Origin: Sphaerulina vaccinii
Lineage: Eukaryota > Ascomycota > Dothideomycetes > Mycosphaerellales > Mycosphaerellaceae
NCBI GenBank assembly: GCA_022570795.1
Contig: JAKUDP010000001.1
Coordinates: 4,092,001-4,156,000, forward strand
Reading direction: 5' to 3'
DNA length: 64,000 nucleotides
Under the pieces are notes generated by a model that was not told the DNA's origin, made no database searches, and saw nothing but the letters and a program-made list of their open reading frames with translations. Shown here piece after piece: positions 54,100-64,000 of the stretch (its first letter is position 1; every line of letters starts with the position of its first letter). The position numbers and the translations under genes are program-made.

Positions 54100-57000
54100 A
54101 AGAAGTAGATACTATTAATATATTTCGATATAGTTAATTATTAGTAGTATTTATATAGATAGTATAGTAAGTTAAAGAGTAGTTAGAGGTAGTAGGTAGT
54201 AGTATCGATTATTATAGTATAGTAATATTAAATTAAAGGTAGAGAGAATAGAATTATATTAGTATAAAAAGTAACTATAGAATTACTATTATTAGCTATA
54301 CTAGTAATAGTTTTATAGTAGTAAAAAGTTTTAGGAAGTCTAGAGAGGCTCTATTATATAATTCTAGAGGTTCGAAGAGTATTAGAGTTATTATTTAGTC
54401 GAGATTATAGTTCCTAAGTAATATTTATAAGTATATTAGAAGAAAGAATAGGTTATAGGTATATTATAGTCGAGGTAATATAGCTATAGATTAAAGGTAT
54501 TTAGGAGATTATAGTAATAATAAAATCAAAGTATTTATAACTATTATTATAAGTTTTATATATTATATTAGTAGGAAGAATAATATAAAAGAAAGTATAG
54601 TTTATAGTATACTAAAGTAAGTTAAAAATCTAAGTTCTAGTAAAATAATATTCGAACTATATTATATTTATAGTATATTTTTAAAGTTGGATTCCTAAGC
54701 TATATTCGAAGTTTAGAGTTAGTATAGTTAGGTTTGTAGTTATTATAAATAATAGAGTTAGAGTTTGTCGAAGTTAGGAATATACTAGTACTAGAAGTAG
54801 TAATATAATATTAATATAGTAGAAATATTATTTATTATAAAGGAGTATTATTAATATATTAGTATTAATAAAGAGATAGATAGTATAGTAGAAGTAAAAT
54901 CGAGTTATAAAGTAGATAAGAAGTAGTATAATATATATTAGATAGAGACTATATAGGTAGGTAAGTATTAGTATATAGTAGTCTAATATAAGGATATAGT
55001 AATATAGAAATAGTAGTAGATTAGTTTAGATTTAGATTATAAAAGATTTATAAATAATAAGAACTCTAGTAATAGTAGCTATTATATCGACTAGAAGAAT
55101 TATTTTAATATTAGTATTAGTAGTAGTACTAGAAGTAGTTCTATACTCTATCTAGAAAATAGTACTAGATCTAGAGTTAGTAGTATAATTAGTAGTATAA
55201 TTAATAGTAGTTCTATTAACTATAGTTAGAGTATATCTATTAGTAGTATTAGTATTAGTATAGATAGTAATATTAATAGTACTCTAGTTAGTATTATCGA
55301 TTATAGCTAGAATATACCTATAAGTAGTATTAACTATATATAGAGTATACCTATAAGTAGTATTAACTATAGCTAGAGTATACCTATAAGTAGTATTAAC
55401 TATAGTTAGAGTAGACCTAGTTATAATATCGATATTAGTATAAGTAGTAATATTATAAATAGTAATATAGTAGATAGTTCTATTATCTATATTACTAGAT
55501 ATATAAGTAATATAGGTCTAGTATTATTATAGTTCTAGCGCAAATAGAAAGCAAGATAGAATAATACTATTATAATATAATAAGTTATATTAGAGTAGTA
55601 GAGGTAGTATATATATTACTATAAAGTAGTATATAGATTATCTAAATAATCTAAAAAGTAGTAATAGTATTATAGTATATATTAGGTCTAGAGTTATTAA
55701 AAGGTAGCTAGTAACTATTATTAGAAAATATATTCCTAAACTAGTATAAATAATATTAAAAGTATTAAAAATATAGTAAAGTAGTTATATAGTATCGATA
55801 TTAAATAGTTTAGTAGGTATTTTATATATAGTATACTCTAAGCTATATATCGATAGTAGAAAGAGTAGTTCTATAATAGATAACTTATATATTAATAGTA
55901 TTATAGTATATAATACTAGTTTCTCTAAATATTATATAATTCGATTACTATATTAGTTTAGGTAAGTAAGAGGAAATTTAGTATATAGATAGATAAGTAG
56001 ATATAGAAGAATAGTACTATTAACTAGTAATAGGTTAGTAATCGAGAGTAGATATAGTAGTAGTTTAGTAAAAGTTAGTAGTATAGTAGATTAGAAATAT
56101 CAAATATAATATAGTTATTTATAGAGTTTATAGAGTTCGAAATAGATATAAGTAGTTTATAAATATCTAGTAGATCTAGTTCTAGATAGAGTAGAAAGTA
56201 GAATTAGGCTAGGCCTAGGCCTAGTTTAAGTATACTAGTACTATTATTATTTCTATAAAATAATATAAGTAGTTCTATTAAAGTTCCTAGTTTAGAGTAT
56301 ACTAGTATATTAATAGTCTATTTATAGTATAGTCGAATATTATTATTTAGGTTCTCTATATTAGTTAGTAGATATAGTTTAGCTATAAAGTACTAGGTTA
56401 TATCTAGTTATATAAGTAGTATATTAGTTTAGTAATAGTATTCTATCTCTAGATCTAGTTAGAAGCTCTATAGTATAGTAGCTATCTAGAAGTAGTTAGA
56501 GTATTAGAAGTAGTATTATATTATATATTTTATAAAAGGAGGTAATAGCTAGTATAGTATCGATTAATATATATATCTAGAGATAGAGGATATAATTATA
56601 TAGGCTAGGTAATAAACTAAGAATATAGAGAAAATATCTATCTAAAGTAATATTAGATTATATTATTATTATAGTATTTCTATATAGATATATTAGTAAT
56701 AGAAATATTTTAAAAATATAGTAGTAGTATTTATTATTAGTATTTAGTATATATATCTCTAGATATAGAGTAAGTAGTAGAGTATAGTATAGAGATAATA
56801 TTAGATTTATAGTAATAGTATAGGCTAGATTATAGATTAGTTAGAGTATAATAATAGATAGAAATATAAATAGTTAGTAGAAATATTTATATAGATAGTC
56901 TAGTATATTAATAAGTAGGCTATTATAAGTTTGTAGTTGTTTTAAGGTAGTAATATATATTATAGTAGACTAATTATTAGTAGTATTTATATAAATAGTA

Positions 57001-57320
57001 TAGTAAGTTAAAAAGTAGTTAGAGGTAGTAGGTAGTAGTATTAATTATTATAGTATAATAATATTAAATTAAAATATAGAAAGATAGAATTATATTAGAG
57101 TAAAAAGTAACTATAGAATTACTATTATTAGCTATACTAGTAAAAGTTTTATATAAGTTCTAAATCTAAGTTCTAGTAAAATAATATTTAAAATATATTA
57201 TATTTATAAAGTATTTTCGAAATTAGATTTCTAAGCTATATTCGAAGTTTAGAGTTAGTAGAGTTAGATTTATAGTTATTATAAATAATAGAGTTAGAGT
57301 TTATTAAAGTTAGAAATAGA
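54100..57320. repeat. Direct duplication R1, first copy split by about 300 bp
   Basis: The segment at about 54130-54310 recurs at 56970-57150 (shared TAGTAGTATTTATATA, AGTTAGAGGTAGTAGGTAGT, AACTATAGAATTACTATTAT). The segment at about 54615-54770 recurs directly after it at 57155-57320 (shared ATCTAAGTTCTAGTAAAATA, TATTCGAAGTTTAGAGTTAG). The first copy therefore carries an extra piece of about 300 bp, or the second has lost it. Confidence 0.65.
55280..55415. repeat. 33-bp tandem repeat
   Basis: TACCTATAAGTAGTATTAAC starts at 55315, 55348 and 55381, with degenerate units on both sides. The 33-bp period is a multiple of three, suggesting a former coding repeat. Confidence 0.6.
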
Positions 57321-58035
57321 GTTTAATATATTAGATAGCTACTATATATATTATATCTAATTAAGATATTTTAGTAGATATATATAGTAGTACTATATCT
57401 ATTAGATAGTAGAGTTAGAATTTACTAGGTTAAAAAAAAGATTTAAAAAAAAGTCGAGGTTAAATATAGTAATAATAGAAAGAAGTAGTAGTTCGAAATA
57501 GGCGCTAGTATAATAGTATTAAATATAGTAAAAGTAATTATCGAGTATATAAATTATAGTATAAGTAGGTTTATAGATAATAGTATCTATACTAGAGTAG
57601 ATAATATAGTATCGAAGTCTAGAGTATAGTATATAGAAGGTACTAATAATAGAAAAGTTAGTATATTATATATATTATAGTTAGAATATACCTATATAGA
57701 TAGTAGAGTTATAGTAGAAGAAAATTTTTTAAAATATTTAAAGTAGATATATATAGTTTATAGATAGCTAGTAGACCTAGTTCTAAATAGAATAGAAAGT
57801 AGAATAAAGCTAGGCCTAGGCCTAGTTCTAGTATACTAGTATTATTATTATTTTTATAAAATAATATAAGTAGCTCTATCGAGGTTTCTAGTTTAGCCTA
57901 GATTAGTATATTAATAGTCTATTTATAGTATAGTCGAGTATTATTATTTAGGTCTTCTATATTAGTTAGTAGATATAGTTTAGTAATAGTATTCTATTTC
58001 TAGATCTAGTTAGAAGCCTATAGTATAGTAGCTAT
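56130..58035. repeat. Direct duplication R2
   Basis: The segment 56140-56500 recurs at 57745-58035 (shared CTAGGCCTAGGCCTAG, ATAATATAAGTAG, CTATTTATAGTATAGTCGA, CTATATTAGTTAGTAGATAT). The second copy lacks about 60 internal bases and ends at the start of element copy B. Confidence 0.65.
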
Positions 58036-58129
58036 CTACTTGTATCTATGCTAGAGAAACTAAGTTCTACTAGTAAAAAAGAGGTAGTTTCTCCGGCAGA
58101 TAGTAATATACTAATATTCGCTAGAGAAA

Positions 58130-59300
58130 CTAGACTTTATTAAATTATTATTTTAGATTTGGAATCCTTAGGGTCGAAATAGTATAGTTCTTTATAAGAA
58201 GTATATATATACTACTATCTACTAAACTTTTACTATAGCTAAAGATTCTAGAAAAGTCGAGACTTCGAAAATTAATATTAAGCTAGATATATAACTTTTT
58301 GAAATTATTACTTTAGATTCGGATTCTATAGGGCTAAGTTAGTATAATAGGGTTTTAGAATTATTTTTAGTATACTACTCTAGCTAGATCTAGGGTGGAT
58401 CGAAAATATCTAGAAGTCTAACTTTTAAAAATTAGTAACTTTCTAAATAGTAGACTTTTTATAGTTTTTATTTAAGATTCAGATTCCTTATAGCTAAAAT
58501 AGTATAATTCTATAGCTTATATATTTTTAAAGCTCTATTATATATTTATTTACTAGACCTAGAAGTTATAGAGAAAGTAATATATCTAAAATCTATACTA
58601 GGCTAGATACTTAGAGTCTTAGAAATTTTAGGGCAAATTCGGGTTCTTTATAGTTAAAATAGTATACTTTAATAGCTTAGGTATTTTTAAAGGTCTATTA
58701 TATATTTATTTAGGGCTACTTTAGGTTATAAAGAAATCTTAGCTTTAAAAATTAGTAACTTTCTAAATATTAGACTTTTTAAATATTTTATTTAATATTA
58801 GAGTTCTTTAGAGTCGAAATAGTATACTTCTATTACTAACCTATTTTTAAGGCTCTATTATATATTTATTTAGAGTAGCTTAGAGTTATTAAGAAATTCT
58901 AGTTTTAAAAAGAGTTAACTTTTTAAGTCTTAGACTTTTTAGAAATTTTATTTAATATTCGGGTTCCTTAGAGGCGAAATAGTATACTTTTATAGCTAAC
59001 CTATTTTTAAAGCTCTATTATATAATTTCTTAGAGTAGCTTTAGATTATTAGAAAATCTTAACTTTAAAAATAAATAACTTTATAAATATTAGACTTATT
59101 AGAGATATTATATAAAATCTAGGTTCTTTAGAATTAAAGAAGTATACTTCTATAGCTAATCTATTATTAGAGTAGGGTTATATATTTATTTACTTAAAGT
59201 ATAGTTTAAAGAATATTAGAACTTCTATAATTTAGAATTAGAGTTCTTTCTAGAATTAGAGTATAAGAATATAATATTTATATATTAAGATAATATATCT
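58130..59300. repeat. Seven-unit tandem repeat, 160-bp period (copy B)
   Basis: The landmark block falls at 58169, 58329, 58489, 58649, 58809, 58969 and 59129: an exact 160-bp spacing every time. That is near the length of one fungal nucleosome repeat. The same array lies at the same place in copy A. Confidence 0.82.
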
Positions 59301-59763
59301 AGAGTTACTAAAAGTAGCTTGAAAGCTCTATTAGTATAGAAATCTAGTTAGTTTATTAAGTTAGAGCTTTTACTAAAAGCTATATAGAGACTAACTAAAT
59401 CTATATATATTTATAATACCTTATTTTGCCTATTACTATCTATATATAATTAAGTATACTAGAAATTAGAATTAGAATAGAGCTAGATCTTAGCTTATTA
59501 GAAGTAAAGCTTAGCTAAATAATAAAAGTATCTATTTAAAATTAAAAACTTAATCTAATTTCTATAGTTAAATAAACTAAATTTTAGAGTTAGTAGACTT
59601 AGAATAGGACTATCTCTTACTTATACTATAATAACTAGAGTAACTCTAGTATACTATTTAAAATAGAATAAATAGTAATAAACTAAAATATTAATAGAAT
59701 CTATTATTAAAAATATATTTATATAAGTAACTATCTATATAATACTTATATAAATAAATATAT

Positions 59764-60080
59764 CTATAGTAGCTTAATAAGATAATCCTCTATACTATCC
59801 TTCTCCTCTTTAAGTATTTTATTTTCTATTTTTTCTAAATAATATCTAGGATCTTCTAAATTAATTTGCCGATCTATTATAGTTAGTAAATATACTAGCT
59901 AATAAATTCTTTATACTTACTTAGATAGTATTCTTTAATATAATAGTTAAGTATAGACTCTTTAAGTCTTACTAGAAAAGTATAAACTTCTTTATTTTCT
60001 TTATATTTATCTATTACTTTATCTAGAATTTCGATTAAATTCTTATTAGTTTTAATACTAATAGTAGTATAGCTAGACAT
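59764..60080 (-). CDS. Short two-exon gene of the element, divergent from the helicase gene
   Basis: Exon 1 is 60080-59921 and exon 2 is 59873-59764. The 47-nt intron has donor GTAAGT, a perfect branch site TACTAAC and acceptor ATAATAG, and the frame closes to 89 residues ending DYLIKLL. The protein is Lys/Glu/Ile-rich and predicted helical (NLIEILDKVIDKYKENKEVY, YYLEKIENKILKEEKD). It has no Trp or Cys and a single Gln. No family recognised. An intact splice structure inside RIP-saturated DNA suggests selection or recent activity. The product may assist the helicase or be an element accessory protein; both are inference. Copy A has lost this start codon. Confidence 0.6.
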
Positions 60081-60274
60081 AGCTATTATAGTTAGCTAAG
60101 ATACTAGTATATAAGTAGTAAATAACTACTTACTTCTTTATAAATAGTTTTTTTAATCTTTTTTTTTAAATATTTTAACTAATTTTAAACTAAAATAAAT
60201 ATTAGCTTAGTTTAGTTAAAGTAGTAGGTTATATTCTTACTTTAATTTAGACTTAATAAGCTAGGGATTAGAGT

Positions 60275-60306
60275 AGTATTATTCTAGAGTAGAATAGAAT
60301 AATACT
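60275..60306. promoter_or_regulatory. Inverted repeats between the two divergent element genes
   Basis: Perfect 11-bp arms AGTATTATTCT / AGAATAATACT enclose a 10-bp loop. A second near-perfect 17-bp inverted repeat lies at about 60391-60432 (GAGTATTATTATTTTAT against ATAAAATAAAGATACTC). Both sit in the shared promoter interval of the element and are found in copy A too. Confidence 0.45.
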
Positions 60307-60844
60307 AAACTAAATTAAACTAGAATACTAGTTAGTTTTATTTTAGAAATAAATTATAGAATTACTTACTATTATTTAGACTTAGTTAGAGTATTATTAT
60401 TTTATAATATAATAAAATAAAGATACTCTATTACTAACTAAAGTATTAGTTAGCTTACTATACTAAAAGTAGTTCTAGTATTACTTACTTTAATTAAAAA
60501 CTAGTAGAATAGAAAGTAGAATAGTACTACTTTAGAATTATATTATAAATTAGAAATTAAAGATTACTATAGGAAGTAAGAACTCTAGAAGAAGAGTTAA
60601 GTCTATATATATATCTATAGTCTACTATTCTAATAAATATAATAAGTCTAGTTCTAAAATAATTATTTTAACTTATTATATTAAAGTAGATATATAGTAA
60701 ATATAGTAGATAACTTAGTAAGCAAGAGTAGAAAATATATTCTCTATTCTCTTTCTTTTTAATCCAAAACTCTTAAGCTATCTTAAAGAATCTAATTATA
60801 ATAACTTTTACTATTTTAAAAACTAACTACTATTCTAAATTAAA

Positions 60845-63800
60845 ATGTCTACTACTAGTACTACTACTAACTATATTAATAGTTACTTTAAAAATAATAG
60901 AGCTCTTACTATAGCAGACTTTAGAAATTCTAGACTTATTACTCCTAGTAAAACTACTAAATTAGAAGATACTATATTAGTTTATAATCTAGACTTAGGT
61001 ATTATTTTTTGCTCTAGTTGTTCTACTAATCTAACTAATTCTAACTATATAAAACATCTTCGTTTAAAGCATAATAGTTTATTTAAAATATATAAAAATA
61101 ATAATATTCTAGAAAATCTAGAAGAGAAAATAGAATCTTTAGATATATCTACTTTAGAAGAGCTTACTACTAAAGTAGTTAATAATACTTATTTATTTAA
61201 AGAGTTAGATATATCTTTTAATAGTTTCAAGTACCTTAGCTGCAACTATATTAATATTAATAGAAAAGAAATTAGAAAATACTATACTAAAAAACATAAC
61301 CCTTCTACTCTAGCTACTAATAAAAAAGCTAGTTATATTTTAGAAAATATACCTATACAAGTTTTAGTAGGATTTAATAAAAATTCTAAACTATATTTTA
61401 TACCTAAACTACCTAATTTAGAATTAGAAGAGTCTAGTACTAGTTTATCTAGAAGTTTAACTTATAGAAATAGAAGTAATAGCTCTTCTAATACAAGTAA
61501 TAGTAGTATAGAATCTAATAGTAATTCTAGTAATAGTATAGAAGAACTAGAAGATATTACTCCTTTATTAAGAAAGAAAATTTTAGAAGATTATAAACTA
61601 GAAGTTACTAGAATAGAAGATAATACTATTAATATAGATAGTAATACTAAACTACTTAATAACTTTATTAAAAAATCTAATATATTAACTTATTTAAAAA
61701 ATAAAAATAGAGAATATTTAATAGAAATAGGCTATAGTAATATAGAACCTAGTACTAATATAATAGAATCTAATATTAATAGTTTAGATCTTTCTAATTT
61801 AGAAGATCTAGTAATAGAATATTTAATAGAAATTAGTACTAAAATAAATAGTATGCCTCTTACTATTAGACAAAGAATTAGAAGTAGTAATTATAGCCCT
61901 ACTACTAAAGAATTTAAAGACTTTATACCTTTAGATAGTATTTCTACTAAAAATACTTATTTTAAAATATTTTCGCAACTACTTATATTTACTATTAAAG
62001 TATTTTATATTACTAGTATATTTAAAAATAGTAGAGATAAAGAAGAACTAGAATACTATAGTCTAGTTAAAGATATTACTATTAGTAGTACTTTAGAAAC
62101 TCTTCTTAGAAAACTTATTTCTTTTAATTATACTACTATAGATATAGAAGAAAATAAATTCGAGCTATACTATCTATTTAGTAGAATATTTAGAGAGCTA
62201 CTAAAAGAACTTAATCCCTCTTTTATTAGTAAAGATACTACTCTTAATAATCTAGTTATTATTTTCTACTATATTAGGAGTTTAGATAAATATAGTAAAG
62301 AAATTATAGATCTACTTTTTATAGGAAAATTAACTAGTATAATAATTTATAACTCTAGATTAGTAACTCTAGGTTACTACTACTATTTAGAAGTTATAGA
62401 AGATAGTTTAGAAGAAGAGGAAGATTCTATAGTAGAAGATAATATTTCTATAGAAGATTTTATACTAAAGTATTTAACTAATATTAGTTTAAACTATTTT
62501 GGTTTTATTAGTACTATTAGACCTTATCTTCTAGCTCTTACTAAAGAAATAGTAACTACTAAAGGACTTATAGGAGAGCCTAGGCCTAATTTAATTATTT
62601 ATAATAATATAGAATATTCTATTTCTAATCTAAAAGAACTATTTAGTAATATATATATTAAGTTAGAAAATATACTATTAAAGAAATTATTAGGAATAAA
62701 TAGTTTAGAAGAATTAAATTTTAATTTTAAATTAGTTAATAATAGTAGTCTAATTAATAGAATAGGATCTAGTATTCTAGATATAGAAGAACTTAGAAAA
62801 TTTAAAGAAGAACCTTATTTTCTAGACTAACTTACTAAAAAAAATAGCTATTATAATAAAACTCTTCTAAAAAATATAAGAAATAATAAAATAGTATTTA
62901 AAAGTACTAGTATAGAAAGATTTAATAACTATATTAATAAATTTATATTATATCTAGCTTTAACTATTTATTTATATAGCGGAGGTCCTCTTAGAGGAAT
63001 AGAACTTACTACTATTATATTTAAAAATATAGAAACTAAAAGTAGAAGTTTATTATTTAATAAAGAAGAAGAAGTTTTTACTATAGTAACAGACTATTAT
63101 AAGAGTTTAAATATAACTAGAAAAGAAAAAACTAATATTAGATATCTCCCTCCTAGACTTAGTAAACTAATAGTTATATATATACTTTATATTATACCTT
63201 TCAAAGAATATATTAGTAGTAACTACTATAATTTAGAAGATTCTACTACTCCTTATTTATTAGTAAGAGATACTAAACTACTTACTACTTCTATTTTAAG
63301 TACTACTCTAGAACGCGAATCTAGTTTACTATTTAGAAAGAGTCTTACTATTAGTAGTTATAGAAAGGTTATTAATTATATTATTAAAACTAAATTAAAT
63401 AACTATAACTACTATAGTAGTAGTAGTAATAAAGAGGATACTCTAATAGAAGACTTCTAAGCTAATAGAAGTACTAAAACTTCTTATAATTATTATTTTA
63501 ATATAGGTTTTAACTATAATAGTAGTAATACTCTAGACCTATTATATAAAATAAAAGAATTTAGTCTAACTTACTTCTTATACTTTAATCTACTAGAAGA
63601 GAGTTATATTAAAACTAGTAGTACTATAGCTAAAATAGAAAAAAAAACTAAAGTAGAAGATTATACTATTTCTAATACTTTAGATTTTAATATTAGTAGT
63701 AAATCTCTAGAAGATAATATTAAATTACTTTATAAAGATAATACTAAAAGCTTCTATAATAACGAGCAAAAGCTAGGGCTAATAGAAATAATAAATAATA

Positions 63801-64000
63801 CTCCTATAGTAGTTTTTATTAATAAAACTAGTAGCGGCAAAAGTCTCCTATATTTATTACCTAGCTTTACTTTTAAGACTAATTTATATATTATTATAAC
63901 TCCTAGAGTTACTTTAAGTACTAATTTATATAATAGAGCTAAGGAACTAGATCTAAATCCTAGTACTATAAGAGATACTCCTTCTAGTAATACTAATTTA
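60845..64000 (+). CDS. TLH-like C2H2 plus RecQ helicase gene, copy B (two in-frame stops, incomplete at window end)
   Basis: One frame runs from ATG 60845 to the window end (1052 codons), broken only by TAA at 62828 and 63458; the first 661 codons are uninterrupted. Finger 1 is C56-x2-C59-x11-H71-x4-H76. Finger 2 has C133 and H151 but Tyr at 130 and 146 where Cys and His are expected. The middle carries the family marks YLYSGGPLRGIELTTI, FTIVTDYYKSLNI and YLPPRLSKLIVIYILYIIPF. The stop at 63458 falls where the family has the Gln of D-x-QA-x-S (here DF*ANRS), supporting a CAA-to-TAA origin. The helicase core begins with Walker A NKTSSGKS (GKS at 63836-63844), with Gly residues altered. Family members unwind DNA and are often subtelomeric. 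I counted no Trp, 3 Gln, 3 His, 3 Cys and 2 Met in the 661 residues. Confidence 0.75.

Larger units (their letters stand above)
53461..58035. other. RIP-degraded DNA with nested duplications, no identified gene
   Basis: Contains two families of local direct repeats (listed separately) and a 33-bp tandem. Forward reading gives Ser/Gln-type low-complexity patches but no domain. It joins copy B at about 58035. Confidence 0.45.
58036..64000 (+). mobile_element. TLH-like helicase element, copy B (best preserved; runs off the window)
   Basis: Starts in the sequence CTATCTACTTGTATCTATG just before CTAGAGAAAC, where homology to copy A (39208) begins, and continues beyond the window. Contents in order: a seven-unit 160-bp array, a two-exon gene on the minus strand, an intergenic stretch with hairpins, and the helicase gene on the plus strand. 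The two genes are divergent. The whole element has almost no CpA or TpG, yet both coding regions remain nearly open. Confidence 0.8.

Noticed and set aside
36930..64000. Telomere end
   Set aside because: TLH-like helicases suggest a subtelomere, but no TTAGGG tandem is present in the window.

Overview
The window comes from a filamentous ascomycete, most likely a Dothideomycete of the Mycosphaerellaceae type. The reasons are short GT-AG introns of about 46-74 nt, intact genes for a mitoribosomal protein mL44, NuA4 subunit Eaf7, vacuolar TRP channel Yvc1, an NLR with NACHT and ankyrin repeats, F-box proteins and a tannase-type esterase. Three sequence-related introns of 115-139 nt in the channel gene also look like the introner-like elements known from that class. 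The last third is an AT-rich isochore almost without CpA/TpG, the mark of repeat-induced point mutation (RIP).

Layout. 1-36.92 kb is normal gene-rich DNA on both strands: a secreted Ser/Thr-tailed protein, a conserved unknown, an SH3 protein, a RING2/IBR-like zinc protein, the NLR, a divergent pair of mitochondrial genes, then a striking array at 14.87-17.92 kb. The array has 13 units of about 225-250 bp. Each carries, on the minus strand, a TATA-like box, a tRNA-type A box, a hairpin whose stem varies with compensation between units, a variable segment of about 70 nt and a T-run. I read it as a family of small RNA genes with RNA polymerase III-like signals. After it come an F-box protein, the esterase, a zinc-finger protein, a small unknown, Eaf7, the channel, a VWA protein, a four-exon secreted six-cysteine protein and a frameshifted F-box-like gene.

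36.93-64.0 kb is the RIP isochore. It holds three copies of a RecQ-helicase element of the fungal telomere-linked-helicase-like (TLH-like) kind. Copies A (39.21-44.62 kb) and B (58.04 kb to the window end) are colinear direct repeats. Each has a 7-unit 160-bp tandem array, a short divergent gene with one intron, and a helicase gene whose zinc-finger part comes first. Copy C (about 50.5-53.46 kb) is a different family and is riddled with stop codons. Copy B keeps one reading frame over 1052 codons with only two stops, although CpA and TpG are almost gone. It has no Trp and almost no Gln, His, Cys or Met. I infer that this element lineage was kept open while RIP removed vulnerable codons, making it a RIP-adapted selfish gene. 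Copy A shows what the next RIP round does: its extra stops fall on the few Gln codons left in B. The rest of the isochore holds degenerate minisatellites and nested duplications.

Reading was by eye. Intron positions were chosen by splice motifs and frame, and homology calls rest on remembered family motifs, not on searches.
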